Source of the DNA: JASDSY01 sp041441465
Lineage (GTDB): Bacteria; Muiribacteriota; UBA9980
Length of the DNA: 64,000 bases
Assembly: GCA_041441465.1 (NCBI GenBank)
Contig: JASDSY010000021.1
Location: 1-64,000, forward strand
Reading direction: 5' to 3'
Below the pieces are notes generated by a model. The model had not been told where the DNA came from and ran no database searches. It saw only the letters and a program-made list of their open reading frames with translations. This document shows, one piece after another, positions 55,325 to 64,000 of the stretch. How positions within the stretch are numbered: the first letter of the stretch is position 1; every line of letters begins with the position of its first letter. The translations under genes and the position numbers were made by a program.

Positions 55325-56596
55325 ATGAAATTTATTGCCAACTTTTTTAAATATCTTGTCGTTATAGCCTTTTTTGCTTTCGCAATAATAGCTTTAAATT
55401 TTGCACAGAAAGTCAAAGCGGCTCCTTCAAAGAAAAACGCCAATGCCGTTCAGGTCATGGCTATAAAAGCAATGCCTGTTATCAAAGGCACGGTAGAAAA
55501 CATAGTAGAAATTAACGGACGTCTTTTTTCAAAAATTGAAGCGACAATAAGTTCCGAAGTTGACGGGGTCCTCGAAACATCCAATTACGATCTTGGCGAC
55601 TGGGTTAATACCGGCGAGGTACTTGCAAAAATAAAGGATATTGAATATGATTTAAAATATAAACAGGCAGTTTTTGAATATGAGCAGATACTCACTAAAT
55701 TATCGTTGAGCAAGGAATATCTTGAAACATCGGCGATTAAAATAGAAAATATAAGTGCCGTGAAAAAAGCACGCGCCACATATGAAAACACAAAGGCAAA
55801 CCTGTGGCGCCTTTCAGAATTGCGTAAAAATGATCTTACATCAAAACAGGCGATAGATGATCTCGAAAGCAAATTAAAAGGCGCAGAAGCCGATTTGCAA
55901 TATGCGCTCGAAGACGCTAAAAATTTAGTTTTATCGCTTCAAAGCAAAAAAAATGCAGCCGACCTGGCCTTAAAAAAACTTAATGACACTAAAATTTTAG
56001 CTCCGTTTTCAGGTTATGTCCAGAAAAAAATAGCGTCAAAAGGCGAATATGTGAAAACAGGCACTTCTGTTTACACCCTTGTTAAAACTGATCCTATTAA
56101 ATTCATCGGTTCAGTACCTGAAAATTACATCACAGACGTAACAATCGGCAAAACTGCCGAAATTAATGTAGATTCGGCGAAGGCAAAATTTATAGGCCGG
56201 GTAACAAAAATCAGCCCTTCATCTAACGCCGAAAATCATTCAGTAGACATCGAGGTCGAAACTGACAATCCTAAATATTTATTAAAGCCCGGCTATTACG
56301 CTAACGCGAAAATAGTTTTAAATGTCAATCCGGAAGCGCTTATGGTTCCTATGGAAGCTTTAAGCATATTAGCCGGCGTTCAAAAAGTTTTTATAATAGA
56401 AAACGGCAAAGCTTATGAAAGAATAGTCAAAACCGGCAGGCAGTTTTTAGATAAAATCGAAATTACAAGCGGCCTAACCGGTAATGAAACAGTGGCCGTT
56501 TCAAATGTCACAACACTTTACGATACGGCCGATGTAAAAATTGAAAACAACGACAACCAAAGTTCAGAGGTAAAAAACAAAGGTGATAACAAATAA
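55325..56596 (+). CDS. RND efflux periplasmic adaptor (HlyD/AcrA-like)
   Basis: A 423-aa membrane-fusion protein that links an inner-membrane RND pump to an outer-membrane exit. Signal or anchor helix about 8-30. The lipoyl half EVDGVLETSNYDLGDWVNTG, a coiled hairpin (about 100-215) and the matching half ILAPFSGYVQKKIASKGEYV are followed by the beta-barrel and membrane-proximal domains (VPMEALSILAG). Its stop overlaps the ATG of the pump by one base (TAATG). No TolC-like gene follows. Confidence 0.92.
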   Translation: MKFIANFFKYLVVIAFFAFAIIALNFAQKVKAAPSKKNANAVQVMAIKAMPVIKGTVENIVEINGRLFSKIEATISSEVDGVLETSNYDLGDWVNTGEVLAKIKDIEYDLKYKQAVFEYEQILTKLSLSKEYLETSAIKIENISAVKKARATYENTKANLWRLSELRKNDLTSKQAIDDLESKLKGAEADLQYALEDAKNLVLSLQSKKNAADLALKKLNDTKILAPFSGYVQKKIASKGEYVKTGTSVYTLVKTDPIKFIGSVPENYITDVTIGKTAEINVDSAKAKFIGRVTKISPSSNAENHSVDIEVETDNPKYLLKPGYYANAKIVLNVNPEALMVPMEALSILAGVQKVFIIENGKAYERIVKTGRQFLDKIEITSGLTGNETVAVSNVTTLYDTADVKIENNDNQSSEVKNKGDNK

Positions 56597-59500
56597 TGAA
56601 GATTGCAAAAATTTGTGTCAGCAGGCCGGTTTTCACAACCATGCTAATGACGCTTTTACTGGTAATTGGCGTTTTCTCATATTTTAAATTAGGCGTAGAC
56701 CTGCTTCCTAACGTAGACTTTCCAATGGTAACCATAAGCGCGAATCTTCCCGGAGCCAGTCCGGAAGAGGTAGAAACCGAACTTTCAAAAAAAATCGAAG
56801 AGGCGGTAAATTCGGTATCCGGTATCGATGAATTACGCTCAACTTCCACTGAAGGCCAATCAAGAGTTACCGTACAATTTTTACTTGAAAAAAACAGCGA
56901 TGTAGCGGCACAGGAAGTCCGCGATAAAATTTCATCGATTCTAAAAAAATTGCCGTCAGGCATTGACCCGCCCGAAGTTTCTAAAATCGATCCTTCTGCC
57001 CAGTCCGTTATTACGTTAGTGGTATCAGGTAAAAGAAACCTGCTTGAATTAAGCGAATTAGCCCGTAAACAGGTCAAAGAAGCGCTCGAAACAGTTTACG
57101 GCGTCGGCGAAATCGAAATAAGAGGATCGCGCGCCAGGGTTGTAAACGTTTTCATCGACCGCAATAAGCTTGAACAATATAAGATTTCAATAAATGCAGT
57201 TAAAAACAGCATAATATCTCAAAATATGGAAGTCCCGCTCGGCCGCGTAACTCAAAAAAGCGTTGAATACACTTTACGCGCGCTTGGCCGCTTTTATACT
57301 ATCAACGATTTTAATAATATGATCATTTCCTGGGCCAAGAACCGCCCAATAATGCTTTCAGATGTGGGTTATGCCGAAAACAGCGAAGAAGAGCCGCGCT
57401 CGCTTTCAAGATTAGACGGCGAAACATCGGTATCGCTCGGCATAAAAAAACAGGGCGGCACCAATACAGTTAAAGTAGTGGACGCGATTTTAGAAAAAAT
57501 CAAAGTCATTCAAAAAACTCTTCCGGCAGACATAAAATTAACTACAATCGGCGACCAATCACGTTTTATAAGATCGTCAATAAGCGAAGTCGAACTTCAC
57601 CTCTTCATAGGCGCGCTGCTGGCCTCGCTTGTAGTATACATATTCATGGGTAATTTCAGGGCCACATTGATCGCGGCAGTGTCAATCCCAATATCAATTA
57701 TCGCTACTTTCATCCTTATGCTTTATATGGGATTCACATTAAACAATATGACACTTCTCGGGCTTGCTTTAGCGGTCGGTATCGTTATCGACGACGCAAT
57801 AGTCGTGCTTGAAAATATATTCAGAATTATGGAAGAAAAAAAGCTTTCGCCGGTCGAAGCGGCGGTTGAAGGCACCGCAGAAATAGCTCTCGCTGTAATG
57901 GCGACAACCATCTCACTTATAGTTATATTTTTACCGGTAGCATTTATGTCGGGTATGGCTGGAAGGCTTTTTCAAAGTTACGGCATCACGGTGGCATTTG
58001 CTATAGGCATTTCTCTTTTCGTCGCTTTCACTTCGACACCGATGCTCTGCTCAGTTTTTTTCAAGAAAAATGACAGCCTGGAAGATCATAACACAAGTGA
58101 AAATCGATTAATAAACAGGGTGTTAAACAAAGGTTATAGCTGGCTTCTGCATTGGTCGCTCAATAACAAAGCCCTTATAATTCTCACGGCGGCGCTTACG
58201 ATTTACATGATTATACCTCTGGTAAACTTTATAGGTAAAGACTTCATGCCGACTGACGACACATCTGAGTTTTCGGTATCAATAACAACGCCGTCAGACT
58301 GGACATTAACCAGAGTAAATAATATCGTTAAGGAAATCGAAGGGAAAATAAAAAAAGTTACCGGCGTTAAAGCGCTTCAAACTACTATCGGTTCGTCAGG
58401 TTCTGGAAGCGTAGGAAGCGCAAGAATATTCGTCGTAGTAGAAGATTTGAAAAACAGAGATTATCCCCAAACGGATGTCATGAATAAGGTTAGAAAAATT
58501 TTTTCCGGCTATCCAGAATTAAGGGCGGGCGTTCAAGCTAACAGCGGCATGGGCGGCGGCGGCATGGGCGGCGGCGGCAGAAGCGCAAAATTAAATTTCA
58601 GCATTTCCGGGCCTGATCTTAAGGTTTTAGACCAGGCAACCGCTAAAATGAAAGAAGAACTTTCTAAAATTAAAGGCTTTATAGATGTAGATACGACAAC
58701 GGATAATCAAAAACCGGAATACCGCATTGATATCAACCGCCAAAAAATGGCTGAAATGGGACTTCAGGTTTCTGATTTTGTGACCGCCTTAAAAACACTT
58801 ATCGGCGGAGAAACAGTATCACGATATAAAGACGCCGATGAACAATTTGATATAATTTTAAGATTGATGGAAAAAGACCGAAACATTCCCGCGCTTGTCA
58901 AAGAACTGAAGCTGCAAAATAAAGCCGGCGTGTTAATCCCTATAAGCAATTTTGTAAAAATAGATCCGAACGTCGGCCCTTCAAGAATCGAAAGAATTAA
59001 CCGTGAAAGGCAAATGTCGCTGGTTTCAGATCTTGACGATAAAGTTAAATCTTTAAGCGAAGCGGTAGCCGATATTAATAAAGCGTTTAACAATTTAAAA
59101 CTGCCGGTATCTTACAGGCTTAACCTTCTCGGACAGGCAAAAATGCTGAGCGACACGCTCATAAACTTTTTGCTCGCGTTTGTTTTAAGCTTCATATTAA
59201 TGTATATAGTGCTTGCATCGCAGTTTGAAAGCTTTTTACACCCCGTTACAATATTGCTGACCCTTCCGCTTTCAGTGCCTTTTGCAATTATTTCACTTTT
59301 AATAACAGGCGAAACTTTAAACTTGTATAGTATTCTCGGCCTTTTCATGCTGTTTGGAATAGTGAAGAAAAACGCCATATTGCAAATTGACTATACAAAC
59401 ACTTTAAGGGAGCGCGGAGTAGCGCTTTATGACGCCATAATCCAGGCCAATCTTACAAGATTGCGTCCTATTTTGATGACGACATTGACACTTATCGCCG

Positions 59501-59697
59501 GCATGCTTCCAATAGCGCTCGGCAAGGGTCCCGGCGCCGCGTCAAGAGCCTCGATGGCCAAAGTTATCATCGGCGGACAATTCCTGTGCCTGCTTCTTAC
59601 ACTGCTGATTGTTCCGGTAGCTTATTATCTTTTCGCCGTCGCCAGTGAAAAAATAACGACTTATCTTAAAAAGAAAACAGGACGGCTCGAGCAATAA
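56596..59697 (+). CDS. RND-family efflux pump permease (AcrB-like)
   Basis: A 1033-aa inner-membrane proton-driven exporter with 12 helices in two repeats. Diagnostic segments: the start ISRPVF-type helix (VSRPVFTTMLMTLLLVIGVF), GVDLLPNVDFPMVTI, the TM4 motif GIVIDDAIVVLENIF with the two Asp used for proton transfer, and the second half from SLNNKALIILTAAL. A Gly-rich insert (GMGGGGMGGGGRS) sits in the second periplasmic domain near residue 650, made by a direct DNA repeat at about 58543-58582. The substrate is unknown; the family covers drugs, bile salts and lipids. The terminator at 59738 ends the operon. Confidence 0.93.
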   Translation: MKIAKICVSRPVFTTMLMTLLLVIGVFSYFKLGVDLLPNVDFPMVTISANLPGASPEEVETELSKKIEEAVNSVSGIDELRSTSTEGQSRVTVQFLLEKNSDVAAQEVRDKISSILKKLPSGIDPPEVSKIDPSAQSVITLVVSGKRNLLELSELARKQVKEALETVYGVGEIEIRGSRARVVNVFIDRNKLEQYKISINAVKNSIISQNMEVPLGRVTQKSVEYTLRALGRFYTINDFNNMIISWAKNRPIMLSDVGYAENSEEEPRSLSRLDGETSVSLGIKKQGGTNTVKVVDAILEKIKVIQKTLPADIKLTTIGDQSRFIRSSISEVELHLFIGALLASLVVYIFMGNFRATLIAAVSIPISIIATFILMLYMGFTLNNMTLLGLALAVGIVIDDAIVVLENIFRIMEEKKLSPVEAAVEGTAEIALAVMATTISLIVIFLPVAFMSGMAGRLFQSYGITVAFAIGISLFVAFTSTPMLCSVFFKKNDSLEDHNTSENRLINRVLNKGYSWLLHWSLNNKALIILTAALTIYMIIPLVNFIGKDFMPTDDTSEFSVSITTPSDWTLTRVNNIVKEIEGKIKKVTGVKALQTTIGSSGSGSVGSARIFVVVEDLKNRDYPQTDVMNKVRKIFSGYPELRAGVQANSGMGGGGMGGGGRSAKLNFSISGPDLKVLDQATAKMKEELSKIKGFIDVDTTTDNQKPEYRIDINRQKMAEMGLQVSDFVTALKTLIGGETVSRYKDADEQFDIILRLMEKDRNIPALVKELKLQNKAGVLIPISNFVKIDPNVGPSRIERINRERQMSLVSDLDDKVKSLSEAVADINKAFNNLKLPVSYRLNLLGQAKMLSDTLINFLLAFVLSFILMYIVLASQFESFLHPVTILLTLPLSVPFAIISLLITGETLNLYSILGLFMLFGIVKKNAILQIDYTNTLRERGVALYDAIIQANLTRLRPILMTTLTLIAGMLPIALGKGPGAASRASMAKVIIGGQFLCLLLTLLIVPVAYYLFAVASEKITTYLKKKTGRLEQ

Positions 59698-59737
59698 AAT
59701 CAAAATTTAATTATTCTGTCTAAACTTAATACAAAAT

Positions 59738-59781
59738 AAAAAAGGCTGTCAGAAAAAGTAATTTTTAAGACGGCCTTTTTT
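59738..59781 (+). terminator. Terminator after the RND operon
   Basis: AAAAAAGGCTGTC (59738-59750) pairs with GACGGCCTTTTTT (59769-59781) with one G-T pair, ending in a T-run. A very similar hairpin occurs at 62202-62245. Confidence 0.88.
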
Positions 59782-59968
59782 ATTTTAAGTTATGGCACTT
59801 TAAAACGTCTTTAGTTAAAAATTATTAACAGGATATATTCGATTTTTCTAATTTATTTTTTAGTGATATTCTTTTAAAAAGCTATTTTTATTTTAATTCA
59901 AGCAAATTTAACGGCAAATTTCCTTAATGATTTTTCATGCTTTTTTGTTAAGTCGAACTTTTATATTA

Positions 59969-59997
59969 TTGACATTTACTTATTTTTAGGGTATATT
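59969..59997 (+). promoter_or_regulatory. Promoter of the 60036 operon
   Basis: TTGACA (59969-59974), 17-bp spacer, TATATT (59992-59997). Confidence 0.78.
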
Positions 59998-60035
59998 TTG
60001 TAAGCGATATAAATTTAATTCAGGATTTGAGCATT

Positions 60036-60446
60036 TTGGAAAAAAACATCAAAAATATTATTATTGGCGGGTTCGTCTCATTATTGATAATTATCTTTTT
60101 AATTATGTTCTTCTCAAACAAAGAAAGATATTTTGAGGATATTAACTATCCCGAATCTTCAGTTCCTTCAGGGGTTAATGAGATCCATGAGCTTGACGGC
60201 AATCAAAGATATTATAAATTTATTTATTCCGGCGACAAGGCGATTTCCGTCAGTTATCATGATTATGACGGAACATTAAAGGATTTCGCTCCGCAAACCG
60301 CATTGATGGAGTTCGAATATAACGACAACGGCCAGCTTATCAGGATAATTTCATATGATATGAGCTCAAAGAAATCCAAAGATGAAAAAATAAATCCGCC
60401 GGCTAAACCTGTCAAAAAGAAAAAAATAAATCCCAAACAAAATTAA
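60036..60446 (+). CDS. Small single-pass membrane protein of unknown function
   Basis: About 136 aa. One N-terminal membrane helix (IIIGGFVSLLIIIFLIMFF) precedes a short soluble domain and a basic tail (KPVKKKKINPKQN). The soluble part has YYKFIYSGDKAISVSYHDYDG and MEFEYNDNGQLIRIISYD, recalling single YD/RHS-like beta-hairpin units. I prefer the TTG at 60036, with AGGA 10 nt upstream, over the TTG at 60027, which is almost on top of it. It lies 14 bp before elbB and is probably in the same message. Confidence 0.72.
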   Translation: MEKNIKNIIIGGFVSLLIIIFLIMFFSNKERYFEDINYPESSVPSGVNEIHELDGNQRYYKFIYSGDKAISVSYHDYDGTLKDFAPQTALMEFEYNDNGQLIRIISYDMSSKKSKDEKINPPAKPVKKKKINPKQN

Positions 60447-60460
60447 CGGAGGTAGTTAGA

Positions 60461-61111
60461 ATGAAAAAAATAGCTGTAATTTTATCCGGATGCGGCGTAT
60501 GCGACGGTTCGGAAATTCACGAAGCGGTCCTCACGTTACTTCATTTATCTAAAAACAACGCAGCTTATCAATGCGCAGCCATAGACGGAGAACAAACGCG
60601 GGTATATAACCATAAAGCAAATGCCGAAACCGGAGAAAAGAGAAACATGCTTGTCGAATCCGCAAGAATAGCGCGCGGCAATATTATAGACGTTACTAAA
60701 ATAGATCCTAAAGATTACGATGCTGTTATATTTCCCGGCGGTCAGGGCGCGGCATTGAATTTATGTTCATTCGCCAGAGAACACGAAAATATGAACGTCA
60801 GAAAAGAAATCGAAACTTTAATTTTAAAATTTCATGAAGCTAAAAAACCTGTAGGCGCTATATGCATCGCTCCGGTAGCCGTCGCTAAAGCTCTTTCAAA
60901 ATTCAAAGTAAACGTGACTATAGGAAATGACGCCGGAGTCGCCACGTGTATAAGACATTGGGGTGCCGAGCATACCAATTGCAAAGCCGACGAAATATGC
61001 TATGATCCCAAAAACCTCGTGGTTACTACACCTGCATATATGCTGGGAAAAAATATAGCAGAAATAGAGCCCGGCATAGAAAAATTAGTGAAAAAAATAT
61101 GCTCATTGTAA
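60461..61111 (+). CDS. elbB: ElbB/ES1-family DJ-1/PfpI-fold protein
   Basis: A 216-aa protein of the DJ-1/PfpI superfamily; E. coli ElbB is a glyoxalase-like protein once linked to isoprenoid synthesis. Family signs: AVILSGCGVCDGSEIHEAVL at the start, NMLVESARIARG, VIFPGGQGAALNL and the nucleophile region PVGAICIAPV with the reactive Cys. A GGAGG ribosome site precedes the ATG by 9 nt. It is 37 bp before the VIT transporter, in the same unit. Confidence 0.92.
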   Translation: MKKIAVILSGCGVCDGSEIHEAVLTLLHLSKNNAAYQCAAIDGEQTRVYNHKANAETGEKRNMLVESARIARGNIIDVTKIDPKDYDAVIFPGGQGAALNLCSFAREHENMNVRKEIETLILKFHEAKKPVGAICIAPVAVAKALSKFKVNVTIGNDAGVATCIRHWGAEHTNCKADEICYDPKNLVVTTPAYMLGKNIAEIEPGIEKLVKKICSL

Positions 61112-61148
61112 AATTAGTTTTTCAATAAAAAAATAGAAAGAGAATTAT

Positions 61149-61955
61149 ATGAGCGACATAATAAATAAAATAAAAAGTGCATTTAATTCAAAGGATATTG
61201 AAGCCACAAAACAACTTCATGCCCAAAAAAAACATATACCTGAGCCATGGCATAAAACGGAACAGGGAAAATATATAGGGTCGGCTGTTTACGGCGCAAG
61301 CGACGGAATAATAACAACTTTTGCCGTCGTAGCAGGCGCCGCCGGCGCTAATCTTTCCACAGGCGTTATTTTAATACTTGGCTTCGCCAATCTCCTTGGC
61401 GACGGATTTTCCATGGCGACAGGCGACTATCTTTCTGAAAAATCGGAAGCCGACTATATAAAAAGCGAGCGCGAACGCGAAGAATGGGAAGTCGAAGTCA
61501 ATCCGGCCGGAGAAAGGCATGAAATTCGGGAAATTTACTCAAATAAAGGACTCGCCGGCGAAAAACTCGATAAGATTGTCGAAATAATTACATCTGATAA
61601 AAAAATATGGGTCGATACGATGATGCGGGAAGAACTTGGCTTAAGCGACGCAGAAGATGGTTCGCCTTTAAAAAGTGCATTTATAACATTTTTCTCATTT
61701 ATAGCCGCCGGATTTATGCCTTTACTTGCCTACGTTTTTGCTTCGTATATTCCTTTTTTCCAGCAAAATCTTTTTGCTTCAGCAACTTTTATAACCGCTC
61801 TTACACTTTTTGTCGTCGGAGCTGCGCGTACTTATGTTACAGACATAAAATGGTATAAAAGCGGCCTTGAAATGCTTATCGTCGGAAGCCTTTCCGCAGG
61901 CGTAGCTTATTTTGTGGGTTACTTCGTAAAAACTTTTTTCGGAATCACTGTTTAA
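61149..61955 (+). CDS. VIT1/CCC1-family iron/manganese transporter
   Basis: A 268-aa membrane transporter that moves Fe2+ or Mn2+. Family signs: GSAVYGASDGIITTFAVVAG in the first helix, the GFANLLGDGFSMATGDYLSEKSE segment, and an acidic cytosolic domain (RHEIREIYSNKGLAGEKL ... MMREELGL) whose Glu residues bind metal. Three more helices follow (about 175-265). A fourth-gene partner such as rubrerythrin is absent. Metal detoxification or storage is the inferred role. Confidence 0.9.
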   Translation: MSDIINKIKSAFNSKDIEATKQLHAQKKHIPEPWHKTEQGKYIGSAVYGASDGIITTFAVVAGAAGANLSTGVILILGFANLLGDGFSMATGDYLSEKSEADYIKSEREREEWEVEVNPAGERHEIREIYSNKGLAGEKLDKIVEIITSDKKIWVDTMMREELGLSDAEDGSPLKSAFITFFSFIAAGFMPLLAYVFASYIPFFQQNLFASATFITALTLFVVGAARTYVTDIKWYKSGLEMLIVGSLSAGVAYFVGYFVKTFFGITV

Positions 61956-62201
61956 AAATTTTACCCCAAAATTATTCTTTGAAAGTTTTTGCTTTTATAA
62001 TAACCTCAACTTTCGCAATAAAATAAAAGGCTTTATTTAAATAAAAAATCAGAGACGGCTATAATTTTATTTTCAATTCATTTTAGATAAAAAAACTATT
62101 AATATTATTGATTTTTCAATATATTTGCTCCTGGGAAAACAGATTAACCATTTTATATATTAAAATTTAAATTAAATAATGCAATATAAAAATAATAGAA
62201 T

Positions 62202-62245
62202 AAAAAAGGCTGTCTTGAGAGATAACTTTCGAAACGGCCTTTTTT
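62202..62245. terminator. Bidirectional terminator hairpin
   Basis: AAAAAAGGCTGT (62202-62213) pairs with ACGGCCTTTTTT (62234-62245) with one G-T pair. It has T-runs on both strands and sits between the VIT gene and the convergent flavin reductase gene. The rest of the 343-bp gap 61956-62298 is AT-rich with nothing I can identify. Confidence 0.82.
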
Positions 62246-62298
62246 ATTCTATGAATTATTGTTCAAAAAATGTTTTTCAGGATTTAATTTTTATATTA

Positions 62299-62805
62299 TT
62301 ATTCTTTTTTAAAAACACCAAGTATTTCACCGTAATAAATTGTATGAAAATCTCCGCCTGGATAGTATTTAGAAATTACGCCGTCATTCAATTGTTTGTG
62401 CATGACATTGTTTGTATGAATGACCCTGCATTCATAATGAACCGGGCATTCTGCAATATGCGGCACATCTATTTTCAAGCTTTTTTCAGCGTTAAAACCG
62501 CATTCTTTAAATTTATCAAAATCGCTTCCCGATTTAGAACCGCAGAATCCAAGCATTTTGGCATGTTCATTCAACGGCAGACATACTGTAAATTCGGCTA
62601 AATTGCTTAAAATTTCAAATGTATAGCGCGATGGCCTTACGAGTACTGTAAATATCGGTTTTCCCCATATTATTCCGACTGTTCCCCAGCCGATTGTCAT
62701 GATATTCGGCTTTTCGCTGCCGGTTACTAAAAAAGCGCCTGCACCCTTAAAAGCCGACATGGTTGCCTGAAATTCATCAAATATACCGATTTCTCTTAAT
62801 GACAT
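62299..62805 (-). CDS. Flavin reductase / FMN-binding split-barrel protein
   Basis: A 168-aa flavoprotein of the flavoredoxin/NADPH-FMN reductase type. The FMN-binding pattern is seen in GAFLVTGSEKPNIMTIGWGTVGIIWGKP, with VRPSRYTFE and the later CGSKSGSDFDKF, typical of the flavoredoxin-like branch found in anaerobes. The ATG has GGAGGAG 4 nt upstream. It follows the hydrolase gene by 33 bp on the same strand. The electron partner is unknown. Confidence 0.88.
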   Translation of the reverse strand: MSLREIGIFDEFQATMSAFKGAGAFLVTGSEKPNIMTIGWGTVGIIWGKPIFTVLVRPSRYTFEILSNLAEFTVCLPLNEHAKMLGFCGSKSGSDFDKFKECGFNAEKSLKIDVPHIAECPVHYECRVIHTNNVMHKQLNDGVISKYYPGGDFHTIYYGEILGVFKKE

Positions 62806-62838
62806 TTACTCCTCCAAATTTTATCAATAATACAAAGA

Positions 62839-63621
62839 TTAAGTTATTTCTTTTATTAAAACCTTAAAAAAATCTTCATAAGCATATTTTTCAATCCACG
62901 GCGTATGGCCGCACTTCTCCAATAATATAAATTTAAAATCAGGCAGTATTTTTTTTAGAGGTGCATAAACTCCGTCATACGGATGCGGGTCATAATCACC
63001 ATGAATCGAAATAACCGGACATGTTATATTTTTACCGCAATTTAAAAGAGTCCCATTTATACGTAATTTGATTGCCTCGCCCATTATTGAGTCGAAAATT
63101 TCAGGTTGGAATTCTAATATTTCATTACTAGATTGCATTGGTGAAAACAAATCAGTTTTTGACATTATTTTGCCGAATTGTCCGAAAATTTCTTTCTTTT
63201 CAACACAATTACCGGAGTTTAATTCGTTAATTAAATTATCAAGTAATAAACGGTCATCAGGCGCTAATCTTTTTTGACGCGTATTATTCATTTGCTCTAC
63301 GTATGAATGCTCAAAAGGCCCGCTTGACAATAAAACAAGTTTTTTTACCAATTCAGGATATTTCGAAGTAAAAATATATGTAAGCCATGCCCCCCAGGAA
63401 TAGCCGACAAGTATAGCCGGAATTTGAACATTATTAGTTAAGATCTCATATAATTCCCCAAGTTGTTCGTCAATCGTATGCTTGGATTGAAATGGCTCAA
63501 TAACTCCGAAAAATTCGCTTAATTTCCTACAAACCGGCGCTACTTCGCCCGGGGCGCCAGGGCCGCCGTGAACTATAACAACATTATAAGGTTTTGAGCC
63601 ATAAACTCTATATTTATTCAT
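62839..63621 (-). CDS. Alpha/beta hydrolase
   Basis: A 260-aa soluble hydrolase. Features: VVIVHGGPGAPGE (oxyanion loop), the nucleophile elbow VGYSWGAW, SIHGDYDPHPYDG with the acid residue and EKCGHTPWIEKY with the catalytic His. The HGGPG motif resembles prolyl iminopeptidases and related esterases, but the cap region is not informative. A strong promoter (63658-63686) drives it and the flavin reductase downstream. Confidence 0.88.
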   Translation of the reverse strand: MNKYRVYGSKPYNVVIVHGGPGAPGEVAPVCRKLSEFFGVIEPFQSKHTIDEQLGELYEILTNNVQIPAILVGYSWGAWLTYIFTSKYPELVKKLVLLSSGPFEHSYVEQMNNTRQKRLAPDDRLLLDNLINELNSGNCVEKKEIFGQFGKIMSKTDLFSPMQSSNEILEFQPEIFDSIMGEAIKLRINGTLLNCGKNITCPVISIHGDYDPHPYDGVYAPLKKILPDFKFILLEKCGHTPWIEKYAYEDFFKVLIKEIT

Positions 63622-63657
63622 AAATACTTATTTACTCTCATAATAAAATATATTTTT

Positions 63658-63686
63658 ATTATATCAAAAAGATAACAAAGAGTCAA
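63658..63686 (-). promoter_or_regulatory. Promoter of the hydrolase-flavin reductase unit
   Basis: Minus strand: TTGACT (63686-63681), 17-bp spacer, TATAAT (63663-63658). Confidence 0.8.
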
Positions 63687-63747
63687 AATTTCTTAAATAA
63701 TAAAATTTAAACCATGATATTTTTAATAAAAAATTATAATTTCAAGC

Positions 63748-63776
63748 TTGACTTTATACCGACTGGTAGGTATAAT
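63748..63776 (+). promoter_or_regulatory. Promoter of the acyltransferase gene, with an embedded operator
   Basis: TTGACT (63748-63753), 17-bp spacer, TATAAT (63771-63776). The spacer is occupied by TATACCGACTGGTAGGTATA (63755-63774), a 20-bp palindrome with one mismatched pair. Its form and position fit a TetR-family repressor site, so the gene is probably repressed by an unlinked or downstream regulator. Confidence 0.75.
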
Positions 63777-63810
63777 ATAAAATAAGAGTTATAAGTAAAG
63801 GAGAAACAAC

Positions 63811-64000
63811 ATGGAAAACAGAATTTATTACATCGACAATTTCAAAAGTTTTATTATTTTTCTGGTTATTGTCCTTCACAGCTCAATCATATATATGAAA
63901 GATGTTCCAGAATGGTGGTATGTAATCGATCCGTCAAAAAACTCTTTATTTTCCATAATAGTTTTAATGTTAAATACTTTTTTGATGCCCGCTATGTTTT
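63811..64000 (+). CDS. Acyltransferase family 3 membrane protein (partial, runs off the window)
   Basis: Only the first 63 codons are present. The start MENRIYYIDNFKSFIIFLVIVLHSSIIY matches the first helix of acyltransferase-3 (NodX/OafA-type) proteins, whose conserved His in VLHSS is thought to take part in catalysis. AAAGGAG precedes the ATG by 7 nt. The family O-acylates sugars or lipids at the inner membrane. The rest lies outside the window. Confidence 0.78.
   Translation, partial: MENRIYYIDNFKSFIIFLVIVLHSSIIYMKDVPEWWYVIDPSKNSLFSIIVLMLNTFLMPAMF

Noticed and set aside
56508..57077. 189-aa minus-strand open frame
   Set aside because: It is antisense to the overlapping adaptor and pump genes, whose motifs are plain; no promoter or family supports it.

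Overview
The window is AT-rich chromosomal DNA from an uncultivated-looking bacterium with an outer membrane. Outer-membrane evidence is a probable beta-barrel protein ending in Phe, an HldE-type heptose kinase, an RND efflux pair and a LolC/E-type permease. Alongside these sit genes better known from Gram-positives (whiA, hprK, divIVA-yggT). That mix suggests a deep-branching diderm candidate phylum, but I cannot name it from sequence alone. There is one tRNA gene and no rRNA, insertion sequence, prophage or CRISPR array. A 100-N scaffold gap (45479-45578) and a tandem repeat at the left edge point to a draft assembly.

Layout. 1-754: 233-bp tandem repeat. 739-6695: minus-strand permease, UbiB-like kinase, RluD-like pseudouridine synthase and a secreted TPR fusion protein. 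6943-12928: plus-strand genes for an unknown membrane protein, a Rieske protein, a membrane/spermidine-synthase-like/TPR fusion and a secreted protein. 13075-22757: minus-strand cluster with a tightly overlapping operon luxE-like -> luxC/adenylation fusion -> TPR giant -> TPR secreted protein, preceded by a GNAT protein. 23012-27306: divIVA, yggT, a CHASE histidine kinase whose first membrane segment lies in another frame, tusA-like and a hydrolase. 27526-33271: UvrD/PcrA helicase interrupted by an intein, then rel. 33357-41848: a signalling island of two paralogous PAS/GAF kinases flanking a response regulator and a REC-HK-REC hybrid. 41908-47687: an NtrC-type regulator and kinase, divergent from a sigma-54 promoter driving an EF-hand repeat protein, then an outer-membrane protein. 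47692-49674: whiA and hprK. 49851: tRNA-Leu. 50095-59697: transglycosylase-like protein, fibronectin-III protein, heptose kinase, RND adaptor and pump. 60036-64000: small membrane protein, ElbB, VIT transporter, flavin reductase, hydrolase, and the start of an acyltransferase.

Most promising systems: (1) the acyl-activating/acyl-reducing operon 13075-21421, which joins reductase and adenylation domains in one chain beside a separate LuxE; (2) a complete-looking sigma-54 circuit at 41908-46288 (kinase, NtrC-family activator, paired palindromic upstream sites, consensus -24/-12, EF-hand target); (3) the foldable 233-bp tandem repeat with a degenerate relative near 4918. Housekeeping promoters are easy to recognise here (TTGACA-like, 17-bp spacer, TATAAT-like), and I list those that settle a gene start.
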